From Verrucomicrobiota bacterium (GTDB taxonomy: Bacteria > Verrucomicrobiota > Verrucomicrobiia > Opitutales > Coraliomargaritaceae): a DNA stretch of 44,083 bases. The notes beneath the pieces were generated by a model. The model was not told where the DNA came from. It worked only from the letters and a program-made list of their open reading frames with translations, and searched no databases. The stretch lies in assembly GCA_009937095.1 (NCBI GenBank), contig JAACDB010000023.1:1-44083 (forward strand), written 5' to 3'. The translations under genes were made by a program, and so were the position numbers. This document shows, in pieces, positions 26,434 to 36,400 of this stretch. Position 1 is the stretch's first letter. Every line of letters starts with the position of its first letter.

Positions 26434-27729
26434 ATGATACTGCTCTATCGCCTCGTTTTTATTCCCCTGCTTTTACTGGCCATGCCCTACTATGGCCTGC
26501 GGATGTGGCGACGGGGTGGTTACGGGAAGGATTTCAAACACCGGCTTGGGTTTTTTCCGCGATTGGAACCCTGTGGGCCGGAGCGGAAACGGGTGTGGCT
26601 ACAGGCGGTGAGCGTGGGCGAAGTGCTGGCGGTGGGGCCGTTGATTGAATCCCTGCAAAAGAGTGGACAGGTTGAGGTGGTTTTAACGACGACCACGAGC
26701 ACGGGTTATGCCGCAGCACGTGAACGCTATAAGGGTAAAGTAGCGCAAATGGGCATTTTTCCTTTTGATTTTTGCCTCTGCTCGTCCTTGGCATGGCGAC
26801 GGATTCGCCCGGATGCGGTGATGCTGATGGAGAGCGAGTTGTGGCCGGAGCATTTGCATCAGGCGCAAACGCGTGGGGTGCCGGCGATTTTGATCAATGC
26901 CCGCATGTCGGATCGGAGTTTTCGTCGGTACATGCGGGTCAAGTATTTGGCGGAGCGGATTTTTGCGAAGCTGGATCATATCTACACCTCGAGCGAACGG
27001 GATCAGCAACGGATTTTGGAACTGGGAGGCGATGCCCTGCGGGTGACCTGCGCGGGTAATGTGAAGTTTGATGCGGCATGCCCGGAGGAACTTTCCGCGA
27101 CGGTGCGGAAAGACTTGCGCGAAGCATTGGGCTTTGAAAATGAAGCGGCTTTTGTGCTATTGGGTTCCTCGACCTGGCCGGGGGAAGAAACGGCTTTGCT
27201 GGCAGCACAGGCAGCCTTGCGCGCAACTGGCGTGGACTGTCGCCTCCTGCTGGTACCGCGTCATGCCGAGCGGGGTCGAAGCATTGCAAAGGAATTAGAT
27301 GAGCAGGCGCTCACCTGGCATCAACGCTCGGTTGAGCCGCAGGCGGCCACAGGGACGATGATTTACCTCGCCGATACTACCGGCGAGTTATCCCGCCTCG
27401 CGCAAGTCGCCGACCTTGTCTTTATCGGGAAGAGCCTGGCACCAAACGAAGGCGGGCAGAATCCCATTGAGGCGGCTGCTTTGGGGCTTCCGATGTGCTT
27501 TGGGCCGCACATGAGTAATTTTAAGGATGTCGCGCGGGCCCTCAGTGAAAGCGGCGCGGCGCGGTTGCTTGATGACGCGCCCGGCCTGCAAAAGGCGGTG
27601 TTGGAACTGGCGGGCGATTCGGCAACGCGGGCGAAGATGGGCGCGGCGGGACGCGCCTGGCACTCGCGGAACGGTGGAAGCAGTGAACGGATCGCGGAGG
27701 GAATCCGCGTGGATCTGCGTACCGATTAA
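26434..27729 (+). CDS. waaA: 3-deoxy-D-manno-octulosonic acid (Kdo) transferase
   Basis: WaaA transfers Kdo from CMP-Kdo onto lipid A precursor at the inner membrane, so the organism makes LPS. The protein has 431 residues from the ATG at 26434; the frame is open upstream and a GTG at 26404 is an alternative. Residues 1-20 form the usual N-terminal membrane anchor. SVGEV carries the conserved base E63. TTTTSTG, LMESELWPE, GNVKFD, LVPRHAER and the late GGQNPIEAA region are all typical of the family. It follows the GH13 operon by 55 bp on the same strand but has no functional link to it. The stop overlaps the stop of the convergent trmL end. Confidence 0.95.
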   Translation: MILLYRLVFIPLLLLAMPYYGLRMWRRGGYGKDFKHRLGFFPRLEPCGPERKRVWLQAVSVGEVLAVGPLIESLQKSGQVEVVLTTTTSTGYAAARERYKGKVAQMGIFPFDFCLCSSLAWRRIRPDAVMLMESELWPEHLHQAQTRGVPAILINARMSDRSFRRYMRVKYLAERIFAKLDHIYTSSERDQQRILELGGDALRVTCAGNVKFDAACPEELSATVRKDLREALGFENEAAFVLLGSSTWPGEETALLAAQAALRATGVDCRLLLVPRHAERGRSIAKELDEQALTWHQRSVEPQAATGTMIYLADTTGELSRLAQVADLVFIGKSLAPNEGGQNPIEAAALGLPMCFGPHMSNFKDVARALSESGAARLLDDAPGLQKAVLELAGDSATRAKMGAAGRAWHSRNGGSSERIAEGIRVDLRTD

Positions 27730-28178
27730 CGGAGTTGCCGCAAAACCTCGTAGGATGCGATTCCGGCGGCAGTGGAAAGGTTGAGCGAGCGCATTTCGGG
27801 GTTAGCCTGTGGAATGGTAAGGCGCTGTTCTGCCAACTCCTCATGCAACCACTCCGGTGCGCCGTGCCCTTCATTCCCAAAGAGCAAACCGTCGTCTTCA
27901 TTGTATTCAATATCCCAATACGTGCGCTCTGCTTTGGTGGTGAAAAGCCAGAGGCGTTTGGGGGCATGGGAACTGGCGCGAAAGGCTTCCCAGTTTTCAT
28001 GATGATGGATATCGAGGTCGTGCCAGTAGTCCATTCCGCTGCGGCGGATTTGTTTGTCGGTGATTTTAAAACCGAGGGGATGAATTAAATGCAGACGGCT
28101 CTGAGTAATGGCACAGAGGCGCCCGATGTTGCCGGTGTTTTGAGGGATCTCCGGATTGTAGAGGACGAGGTGTAACAT
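27726..28178 (-). CDS. trmL: tRNA (cytidine/uridine-2'-O-)-methyltransferase TrmL, possible independent start
   Basis: This is the second half of the joined frame, listed separately because an ATG at 28178 would give a normal 150-residue TrmL. SPOUT-fold TrmL methylates the 2'-OH of the wobble nucleotide in certain tRNA(Leu) species. The family marks are the start (LVLYNPEIPQNTGNIGRLC), a middle LLFGNEGHG loop and the closing IPQANPEMRSLNLSTAAGI, which form the knotted S-adenosylmethionine site. No ribosome-binding site precedes the ATG, but most genes in this window also lack one. The terminator hairpin 55-85 bp upstream suggests that a separate promoter or read-through is needed. Confidence 0.88.
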   Translation of the reverse strand: MLHLVLYNPEIPQNTGNIGRLCAITQSRLHLIHPLGFKITDKQIRRSGMDYWHDLDIHHHENWEAFRASSHAPKRLWLFTTKAERTYWDIEYNEDDGLLFGNEGHGAPEWLHEELAEQRLTIPQANPEMRSLNLSTAAGIASYEVLRQLR

Positions 28179-29060
28179 AGTGCTTTGATTTAAACGCGAA
28201 TCTAAGACCTCGTTAAAATCGAGCGAACAAAAAAGCCGGCGGGGAATCCCGACCGGCTTGTATAGAGGGTTGCGTGAAGCGAGCTCTTTGGAGCGCTTAA
28301 GAGCGCTCTCAACAATTCCGGCAAAGGCGTTGGCCTTGAGAGCCGCGCCGCCAATAAGGCCGCCATCGATGTTTGGTTGCGCGAGCAAATCATCCGCGTT
28401 TTCGGGTTTCATTGATCCACCATAAAGGATGCGGATTTTCTCGGCAGCTTCGGAACCAAATAACCCCGCGAGGAGCCTACGGATTTCAGCGTGCACGGCT
28501 TCCGCCATTTCGGGGGTAGCGGTCTTACCGGTACCGATTGCCCAAACGGGTTCGTAGGCAATCACAAGATTTTCAGCCTGCTCGGGGGTCACCCCAACAA
28601 GGGCACCTTCAACTTGCGTCTTGATGACTTGGGAAATTCGCCCGGCTTCGCGTTCCTCAAGGGTTTCACCCACACAAACGATGGGTTTGAGATTGGCGGC
28701 AAGAGCGGCAAGGGTCTTCTTGTTAACGATGGCATCGGTTTCGCCACAGTACTCGCGGCGCTCGGAATGCCCTAAGATGACAAAGCTCGCAAAGAGGTGG
28801 CGCAACATCTCGGCAGAAATTTCACCGGTGTAGGCGCCTGCGGACTCATGGTGCATATTTTGCGCACCGAGGAGCAGGTTGGACTCATTGACGACCTTGG
28901 AGACCGATTCGAGGGCGGTAAAGGTAGGGCTTAGGCAAACCGAGACCTCGGTTTGTTGACCGACCAAACTGGCAACATCCTGCGCCAATTCGGCGCCTTC
29001 TGCGGCATTGAGATTCATCTTCCAGTTACCGGCGATGAGATATTTACGTGCGTGGCTCAT
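27726..29060 (-). CDS. tpiA: Triosephosphate isomerase, open in frame into a tRNA methyltransferase (TpiA-TrmL)
   Basis: This is a 444-codon frame. Residues 1-255 are a complete triosephosphate isomerase, which interconverts dihydroxyacetone phosphate and glyceraldehyde 3-phosphate. The conserved residues are all present: GNWKMN (K14), GHSE (H98) and AYEPVWAIGTG (E170). TIM proteins normally end about here. In this sequence no stop codon follows. The frame runs on for 39 poorly conserved-looking residues, crosses a strong terminator hairpin (residues 268-277), and enters a full TrmL domain from M295. It is the last gene of gap-pgk-tpiA. Either a fused enzyme is made, or tpiA transcripts end without a stop codon while trmL starts on its own, or a base was lost in the sequence. 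The TIM assignment is certain; the fusion is not. Confidence 0.93.
   Translation of the reverse strand: MSHARKYLIAGNWKMNLNAAEGAELAQDVASLVGQQTEVSVCLSPTFTALESVSKVVNESNLLLGAQNMHHESAGAYTGEISAEMLRHLFASFVILGHSERREYCGETDAIVNKKTLAALAANLKPIVCVGETLEEREAGRISQVIKTQVEGALVGVTPEQAENLVIAYEPVWAIGTGKTATPEMAEAVHAEIRRLLAGLFGSEAAEKIRILYGGSMKPENADDLLAQPNIDGGLIGGAALKANAFAGIVESALKRSKELASRNPLYKPVGIPRRLFCSLDFNEVLDSRLNQSTMLHLVLYNPEIPQNTGNIGRLCAITQSRLHLIHPLGFKITDKQIRRSGMDYWHDLDIHHHENWEAFRASSHAPKRLWLFTTKAERTYWDIEYNEDDGLLFGNEGHGAPEWLHEELAEQRLTIPQANPEMRSLNLSTAAGIASYEVLRQLR
28228..28259 (-). terminator. Rho-independent terminator inside the tpiA-trmL frame
   Basis: On the minus strand the arms AAGCCGG and CCGGCTT flank a second stem CGGG/CCCG with loop ATTC, with a single bulged T. 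The stem is followed by a run of six T. Structure and T-run are those of a strong intrinsic terminator and would fit the end of the gap-pgk-tpiA transcript. It lies wholly within the open frame that joins tpiA to trmL. Confidence 0.85.
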
Positions 29061-29093
29061 AGTTATTTTTTAGTTCGTTTTAAATATGGGTGA

Positions 29094-30290
29094 TTACTGC
29101 TTCGGGTCGAGGGCAGAAACGCCAGGGAGTTCCTTACCTTCGAGGAATTCCAGCGAAGCGCCGCCGCCGGTGCTCATGAAAGTGACCTTATCGCTGTGTC
29201 CGGACATTTTAATGGCTTTCACAGAATCACCGCCGCCGATGATTGAGATGCCGTCAGAGGCGGCAATGGTCTCGGCAATGGCAAAGGTGCCCTTGTTGCA
29301 GGCGTCGATTTCAAAGATTCCCATTGGGCCGTTCCAGAGTACCGTCTTGGCAGCGGCAACTTCAGCCTTGAAAAGCTCGATGCTCTTAGGGCCGATATCA
29401 ACACCTTCCCAGCCGTCCTCGATATTGCCTTCGAAATAACGGGAATCACCCACTGTGCCGGCTCCGAAATCGAGATCCTTGACCCCGAGATTGTCTGCAG
29501 GAAGAAGGAATTTCACGCCCTTGGCTTTGGCTTTTTCAAGCGCAGCCTTGGCAGTGCTGATGTGATCGGGTTCGCTGAGGGATTCGCCAACCGCACGACC
29601 TTCTGCAAGCGCGAAGGTGTAGGCCATCGCACCACCTATGATAATAGTGTCGGCTTTTTCCAGAAGGGCATCAATCACTTTAATTTTATCCGAGACCTTG
29701 GCGCCCCCGAGAATAACAGTGAAGGGACGCTCGGGCTTGGCGGTCTTCTCGCCAAGGTAGGCGAGTTCTTTTTCGATCAGGAAGCCGCAAACACAGGGCG
29801 AAAGGTGGTCGGCAACTCCGGCAGTGGAGGCATGGGCGCGGTGCGCGGTGCCAAAAGCATCGTTCACAAAAGCGTCGGCGAGTTTGGCTAGGGAGGCCGC
29901 AAATTCAGGGTCGTTGCTTTCCTCGCCGGCGTAGAAACGAACGTTTTCAAGGAGTGCAATTTCTCCTTCGCCGAGTTGGGCAAGTTCCGCCTCAACCTCG
30001 GGACCGACGCAGTCCTCAATGAAGGTAACCGTTTGTCCAAGCTTGGAGGCCAGGGCTTCCGCGACGGGCGATAAGCTGAAGTCAGCATTTTTCTGCCCCT
30101 TGGGTCGACCGAGGTGACTGCAAAGGATGACTTTGGCGCCCTGCTCAACCAAGTGCTTGATAGTTGGAAGCGCTGCTACAATTCGGGAATCGTCGGAAAC
30201 AGCTCCATCCTTGAGAGGGACATTAAAGTCGCAGCGCACGAGTACGCGTTTTCCCGCGAGGTTGACGTCGTTGATAGTTTGAGTGGCCAT
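29094..30290 (-). CDS. pgk: Phosphoglycerate kinase
   Basis: This is a 398-residue cytosolic enzyme of normal family length that converts 1,3-bisphosphoglycerate and ADP to 3-phosphoglycerate and ATP. Substrate-binding motifs are near the start (VRCDFNVPL, then SHLGRPKG). The nucleotide-binding C-terminal lobe carries NGPMGIFE and the GGGDSVKAI glycine-rich loop. It stands between gap and tpiA on the same strand. The 33-bp gap to tpiA shows no terminator, whereas a hairpin separates it from gap. Confidence 0.97.
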   Translation of the reverse strand: MATQTINDVNLAGKRVLVRCDFNVPLKDGAVSDDSRIVAALPTIKHLVEQGAKVILCSHLGRPKGQKNADFSLSPVAEALASKLGQTVTFIEDCVGPEVEAELAQLGEGEIALLENVRFYAGEESNDPEFAASLAKLADAFVNDAFGTAHRAHASTAGVADHLSPCVCGFLIEKELAYLGEKTAKPERPFTVILGGAKVSDKIKVIDALLEKADTIIIGGAMAYTFALAEGRAVGESLSEPDHISTAKAALEKAKAKGVKFLLPADNLGVKDLDFGAGTVGDSRYFEGNIEDGWEGVDIGPKSIELFKAEVAAAKTVLWNGPMGIFEIDACNKGTFAIAETIAASDGISIIGGGDSVKAIKMSGHSDKVTFMSTGGGASLEFLEGKELPGVSALDPKQ

Positions 30291-30331
30291 AATGATTTTT
30301 AGATAGATTTCGAAAGGCGTGCTTTAACGGA

Positions 30332-30378
30332 AAAAGCCGTCGCGGCGAGGAACCCGGGGGAACCCTGCCACGACGGCC
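30332..30378 (-). terminator. Rho-independent terminator between gap and pgk
   Basis: On the minus strand, arms GCCGTCG (30377-30371) and CGACGGC (30342-30336) enclose a GC-rich loop and are followed by TTTTT. It lies 33-79 bp past the gap stop codon. It may be a partial terminator that lowers pgk-tpiA expression relative to gap. Confidence 0.75.
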
Positions 30379-30410
30379 GCTAAAGTCCGGTGCGGTAAAC
30401 CGCGTTTAAA

Positions 30411-31736
<1,326 letters not shown>

Positions 31737-32846
31737 ATGAAAATCAAACACTGGGACATGTTCGCCTTTGTGGTAGGCTATCACTTTTTATTACTGGCCT
31801 TGTTGCCTGCCTGCATCGCCAATTTCTCATGGGCGGCCTTCTGGCTTTTCCTGGTAACCTACATCATGGGTGGCATGTCCATCACTGTGGGTTATCACCG
31901 CCTCTATGCGCACCGTGCCTACAGCGCCAATCCCCTCTTTGAATGGATCGTTCTCCTCAGCTCCGCTCTATCCTTTGAAATGTCGGCACTGCAGTGGTCC
32001 CACGACCACCGCCTCCACCACAACCATTGCGATACCGAGCAGGATCCCTACTCCATCAAAAAAGGTTTCTGGTATGCCCACATCCTTTGGCTATTCGACT
32101 TTGAGCGCAAATATGATGCCACACTGGTTGCCGACCTTGAGAAAAACCCGCGGGTAATGCTGCAGCATAAACACTATGGCCTCTTTCTGCTGGGAGTAAA
32201 CCTCGGGGTCTTTCTCCTCGGTTGGTGGATCACCGGGAGTGCCATCGCCTCCTTCTATATGGGCTTCCTCCTGCGCATGGCTTTCATTCACCACTGCACC
32301 TGGTTCATTAACTCCCTATGCCATACCGTCGGCGCGAAAACTTACGCCCGCGAACTCAGCGCCGTTGATAACGCGATCATGGCCTTCCTGACCTTTGGCG
32401 AAGGCTACCATAATTACCACCACGCCTTTGCCGGCGATTACCGCAACGGCATCCGTTGGTATCACTTCGATCCAACCAAATGGACCATCTGGATCGCCTC
32501 AAAGCTTGGGCTCACCAAAAACCTACGCGCCCTCAACACCCTTACCCTACGCAAATCACTCATCCAAAAGGACCGCAAACTCATTCTCTCCCATTTAAGC
32601 GAGGAGGTTGACGAAGCTGCCGTTGAACTCGGCAGGAAAATCGAGGAACTCGCCACCCATTTCGACGCACGCACCCTTGAACTCATGAATAAGCTGCGTG
32701 AATTAAAGGAAGTCAGCCAGGCACAACGCAGTAAACTTCAGGCAGAAATCAAGGAACTCCGTCGCGGGCTCAAACGTAACTGGAGCGAATGGATCACTCT
32801 GACCACCACCGCTGTACGGCAATACGACATCGTACACGCCCATTAG
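31737..32846 (+). CDS. Membrane fatty-acid (delta-9 type) desaturase with C-terminal coiled coil
   Basis: This is a 369-residue integral membrane di-iron enzyme that introduces a cis double bond into acyl chains. The frame extends upstream, but the ATG at 31737 gives the normal start. All three histidine boxes of the acyl-CoA/acyl-lipid desaturase family are present: HRLYAH (54-59), HDHRLHH (89-95) and HNYHH (225-229), placed around four hydrophobic segments. Unusual is the C-terminal tail (about 280-355), a highly charged heptad-like helix (for example LMNKLRELKEVSQAQRSKL) that predicts a coiled coil absent from standard members. It may mediate oligomerisation or binding of a partner reductase (inference). 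Confidence 0.93.
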   Translation: MKIKHWDMFAFVVGYHFLLLALLPACIANFSWAAFWLFLVTYIMGGMSITVGYHRLYAHRAYSANPLFEWIVLLSSALSFEMSALQWSHDHRLHHNHCDTEQDPYSIKKGFWYAHILWLFDFERKYDATLVADLEKNPRVMLQHKHYGLFLLGVNLGVFLLGWWITGSAIASFYMGFLLRMAFIHHCTWFINSLCHTVGAKTYARELSAVDNAIMAFLTFGEGYHNYHHAFAGDYRNGIRWYHFDPTKWTIWIASKLGLTKNLRALNTLTLRKSLIQKDRKLILSHLSEEVDEAAVELGRKIEELATHFDARTLELMNKLRELKEVSQAQRSKLQAEIKELRRGLKRNWSEWITLTTTAVRQYDIVHAH

Positions 32847-32966
32847 GCGAAAAGGCGCTTTACTGAGGACACTCTGGCGCTGAAACTATAATAAGATTCA
32901 GTGAAACTGCGCATTTTTATTTAAATTTTATGTTTTTTTCCATTATAAATATGGTATATATTGAGA

Positions 32967-33821
32967 ATGTTAATTATTATCATTCAAAATATTACAAGAT
33001 CTCTAATCTACCTTTTCACGCTTTTCATTGGCATAGGGGCTGCAGCCCGAAGCCCTAATATGATTTTTGCCAGCATGAATCAAGTAACCTATTCCGGGTT
33101 ATGGACACGCCATGCTTCTCATGCTGATGCCATGGGAAATGTTAACTCGACAGACACGGGTACTGTGCCACTGCGTGATTTTAACTATAGCTTTGACAGT
33201 AGGACACAAGCGCTAGGCTTATGGACCTTCTACAATGCCAAGGATAGCTCCGGCGGGAAGACGCCTTATAATATTAGTGAAGGATTCATACAAATTTACG
33301 AACCAGCTAATAGCAACCCCACATCAATCAACACTGTTCAGTACAATTACAGCGGAACCAAGAACGAAACCCTAAATCTCACAATTAATGGAATGAACGC
33401 TCTTGGTGCAGATTATGATCAAGATAACAAAAAAATTACTGATAATGACTATTGCCGCGCCGGAGTCGGCACTGACAATTCCGCAGGCTCCATTAACGGC
33501 GATTCCGGTGATTGGTTAAGCTATACATTAGATCTCGACTACACCGGTACTCTTTCCGCCGACCAGAAATTCTTCTCGGTCACTGATGTCAGCGGGACTT
33601 TATCCATTCTTTTTCAGCATGATGACCCACGCCATACTGCACTTAATGGATTTTACCGGATTGATCTCACCCTCACCGATGAGAACAGCTGGGCGGTCGC
33701 CAACAATTCACCGGAATTGAAAGATACCAACACCGTAATAACGGTGCCCGAACCCTCCGCCTTCGCTTTGCTTTTAGCGATGGGGGCATCCGTAATGGTG
33801 CTTATTGGCAGAAAACCATGA
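32967..33821 (+). CDS. PEP-CTERM sorting-domain protein
   Basis: This is a 284-residue secreted protein; ATG at 32967 is preferred to the TTG at 32961. An N-terminal hydrophobic signal sequence (about 1-27) and a clear PEP-CTERM tail (VPEPSAFALLL, helix, then GRKP) bracket a body rich in Asn, Thr, Ser, Asp and Tyr. The two Cys-free thirds look beta-rich, and no catalytic motif is visible. The upstream 120 bp is very AT-rich, and the gene is richer in A+T than its neighbours, which may indicate an accessory or recently acquired gene. Unlike the two PEP-CTERM genes near the LacI regulator, it has no copy of the operator motif upstream. Confidence 0.82.
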   Translation: MLIIIIQNITRSLIYLFTLFIGIGAAARSPNMIFASMNQVTYSGLWTRHASHADAMGNVNSTDTGTVPLRDFNYSFDSRTQALGLWTFYNAKDSSGGKTPYNISEGFIQIYEPANSNPTSINTVQYNYSGTKNETLNLTINGMNALGADYDQDNKKITDNDYCRAGVGTDNSAGSINGDSGDWLSYTLDLDYTGTLSADQKFFSVTDVSGTLSILFQHDDPRHTALNGFYRIDLTLTDENSWAVANNSPELKDTNTVITVPEPSAFALLLAMGASVMVLIGRKP

Positions 33822-33836
33822 AGCTGCCTCTAGCGC

Positions 33837-35888
33837 TCAACCCACCCAAAGCCCACAACTGATCGGCGGGAGGCTCACCCGTCCGGGGCTTTGCGGAATG
33901 TCGGCCAAACCGAGGCCGCGGGCATCAAAACGTTCGGCGTCCGCAACCTGCCGCAGGCCATCCATCATCCCCTCCGGCACGCAGATGTCCGCAAATTCCA
34001 GATGCGGGTTAATTCCAAGCACCACCCGTGGCGCGTCCACGGAGCGATCCGCATTAAAGACTGCCACCACCGCGCTGGATCCCTCTTGGAAGAAACACTG
34101 CACGTAATGCTCCCCTAACGCGCCGTCATAACGCAAGGCCTTCCCCTCGTCCGAACGGCGGAAGCGTATCCAGTCGCGAAAATACTGATGCGTCCCTGAG
34201 TACACATAGCGTTTATTGTAATCAAGGGCGTTGAGATCAGCACGTTGGTAGGTATTCGCAATTCCACATTTCGAACGCAGGAAATCCTGACCTGCTGCCA
34301 ACATGGGAACCCCCAGCGAGCTGAATAATATCGCTGCCATCAAATGCGTGCGGCGGCGGTCGAGCACGGTCGGGTTGGAGCCATCATGCCCTTCCCTTTC
34401 AGTGATACGATCCAGCCAGCAATGGTCATCGTGCGACTCGGTGTAATTGATACTCTGTGCCGCAAAGCGACTTGTTCCGGGCGAACCGGAAAGAAAATAG
34501 CGAATGGCCTCCTGTTGTCCCTTGCCGCAGACGTAGTCCGCAATCCCCTCGCGGAAGCCATCATTCCAAGAAGCAAAACCCGAGTCCTTCAACTCATCCT
34601 GAATATGCCCGCGAAAACTCCACGGCTCAGCAATAAGAATGATACCAGGTTTGATGGCTTTCAATTCATCCTCGATTTCGCGCAGGACTTCGATCCCGAT
34701 CAATTCCGCAAGGTCAAAGCGGAAGCCATCCACATCGTAGGTGCGCACTAAATGCTTGAGACTATCGAGAATCAGACGCCGCATCATGGGGGTATCGCAA
34801 CGCAGATCGTTACCGCAACCACTCCAGTTCACCAAATCGTTGGCTTTGTCCAAATGGAAGTAATAATACTTATCGATAAAAAGCAGGTGATTCGGCTCGC
34901 CGACGTGATTATAGACCCCGTCGAGAATAACCGCCATGCCCGCTTCATGACAATCTTGCACCAGTCCACGAAATTCCTCCACCTGCGAGGCCGCCAAGGC
35001 ATCACTCGCATAACTGCTCTCAGGAGAAAAATAATTGGTGGTCATGTAGCCCCAATGGTAATCCGAAGGCAACTCGTTATCGAATTCCTGCACCGGTTGA
35101 AGCTCCAGCGCGTTGACCCCCAAATCGCGAAGGTAGGAACCCTCCGCCTGCAACCATTGGCGCAGTCCGGCGTAGCCGTGCCGCTCCTGTGGACTCAAGG
35201 TTATCGGTGCGTGCGCCGCGAGATCGCGCACGTGTCCCTCGAGGATGACCAGGTCATGCCAATGCGGCGGCACAAATTGATGCTTTACCGGCTTCATGCG
35301 TGAATCTGCCAACACAATACCCGGCCCGCGTGCACCGAGACTGGCACAGGCGTAGGGATCCAAAATTGGGAAATTAGCGTCAAAGTGCGTGGTTCCATCA
35401 TCATTGCCACCAGCAATACGGTAACTGTACAACCAACCGTCCAATTCGCCCTCCACAACCGCTTCCCAGGTCGAGGCATCCACCCGCTCCAGCGCAACTG
35501 CCTGCGCATCCGAGCCATCCACTGCTTGCCCGAAGACAGCATGCACCTCCTGTGCCCGGGGGGCAAATAGGCGAAAACGTGTGGCCCCCTGCAAAACCTT
35601 AGCACCCAACTCCAGATTAGTAGAGGCTTGGCTCAAGAACTGCGTGTGCGGCAATTCCATGATCTCATGCACCGAGGCATCCTTCCATACCAACGATTCA
35701 AGCCCGCTCGGCTGATAATCCTCCGGCAACTGGCAACGGTATACATGCGCCCCACTTTGCCTCGGGTTTAACTTGAAATTACGCACCCCCGCATGCGTCA
35801 GCATAAGATTAGGAGCCCCGTCCGGCACGTCCAACCATTCACCCTCCCCCGTAATAAATTTAAAGGCCGAGACGCAATCTTCAGGCAC
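33837..35888 (-). CDS. Pullulanase-type GH13 debranching enzyme (N-terminus disrupted by stop)
   Basis: This is 683 residues from a GTG at 35888. A CBM48-like domain (about 100-185) leads into a GH13 barrel with pullulanase hallmarks: LEGHVRDL, then [18 protein letters not shown] for the family's YNWGYDP site. All catalytic positions are present: ILDGVYNH (D323), GFRFD (nucleophile D392), IAEPW (acid/base E421) and ESHDD (D487). The GQDFLRSK stretch is also typical of type I pullulanases. It would cut alpha-1,6 branches in starch or glycogen. The open frame continues 38 codons upstream of the GTG, to 36002, without a start. That extension completes an extra binding-type module and meets a TAG. 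With the GTG start, the first module is cut in half. No signal peptide is visible. Confidence 0.85.
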   Translation of the reverse strand: MPEDCVSAFKFITGEGEWLDVPDGAPNLMLTHAGVRNFKLNPRQSGAHVYRCQLPEDYQPSGLESLVWKDASVHEIMELPHTQFLSQASTNLELGAKVLQGATRFRLFAPRAQEVHAVFGQAVDGSDAQAVALERVDASTWEAVVEGELDGWLYSYRIAGGNDDGTTHFDANFPILDPYACASLGARGPGIVLADSRMKPVKHQFVPPHWHDLVILEGHVRDLAAHAPITLSPQERHGYAGLRQWLQAEGSYLRDLGVNALELQPVQEFDNELPSDYHWGYMTTNYFSPESSYASDALAASQVEEFRGLVQDCHEAGMAVILDGVYNHVGEPNHLLFIDKYYYFHLDKANDLVNWSGCGNDLRCDTPMMRRLILDSLKHLVRTYDVDGFRFDLAELIGIEVLREIEDELKAIKPGIILIAEPWSFRGHIQDELKDSGFASWNDGFREGIADYVCGKGQQEAIRYFLSGSPGTSRFAAQSINYTESHDDHCWLDRITEREGHDGSNPTVLDRRRTHLMAAILFSSLGVPMLAAGQDFLRSKCGIANTYQRADLNALDYNKRYVYSGTHQYFRDWIRFRRSDEGKALRYDGALGEHYVQCFFQEGSSAVVAVFNADRSVDAPRVVLGINPHLEFADICVPEGMMDGLRQVADAERFDARGLGLADIPQSPGRVSLPPISCGLWVG

Positions 35889-36002
35889 CGCATCCGTTTC
35901 GACTTTCAGCTCATAAATTAACTCGTCATCAATCTCGCGCGGATTCAGGCGCCCCTCCTTTAAGCCAATTGCTGCTTCCCAGTCATTGTAATCCGCCCCT
36001 AA

Positions 36003-36278
36003 CTAGACCTCCAGCGTGGGATCCTGCAATTGGGGATAACGCTTTGCCTCTAAGCGAAAGACCCACTCGTCCCCATTGCGATAATAACGCGTGAAACGTA
36101 CCACCTCTTCCGGCGCTAGTGGTTCGACCGAGGCAAAAGACGTTTCATCCGGCCCGAGCTTCAGCGGCAGATCCCCCGCTGATCGGTCATGATCGGCACC
36201 CAGAAAGACCAGTGCGTAACCCCCGCTCTCCCAAAAGGCTGTCTCCAACTGTTTTGCTCCCTTCGTCATTCCGCTCAA
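36003..36278 (-). pseudogene. Upstream N-terminal part of the pullulanase-type gene, cut off by TAG
   Basis: This 91-codon frame ends at TAG (36005-36003). It is in the same reading frame as the pullulanase gene that follows without any gap. Its protein (YALVFLGADHD, later VRFTRYYRNGDEWVFRLEAK) has the look of a folded domain. The residues right after the stop ([13 protein letters not shown]) continue as the start of a further glucan-binding-type module. The start is uncertain: TTG at 36278 directly follows another TAG, and ATG at 36269 is alternative. A different frame (36381 down to about 36260) could supply a Met start, which would imply a frameshift as well. I read this as one gene broken by a nonsense change; readthrough or sequencing error are alternatives. 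Confidence 0.6.
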
Positions 36279-36400
36279 CTATCACCGAGCCACCCCCTAC
36301 CCTGCAATCCCCATTCACGCCAAGACTGCATTTTTCCTGCAAAAAATCCCACACCTCCAACGCTTGTTGACTGTCTCCCATCGCCTGCTTTCCTTAAACC

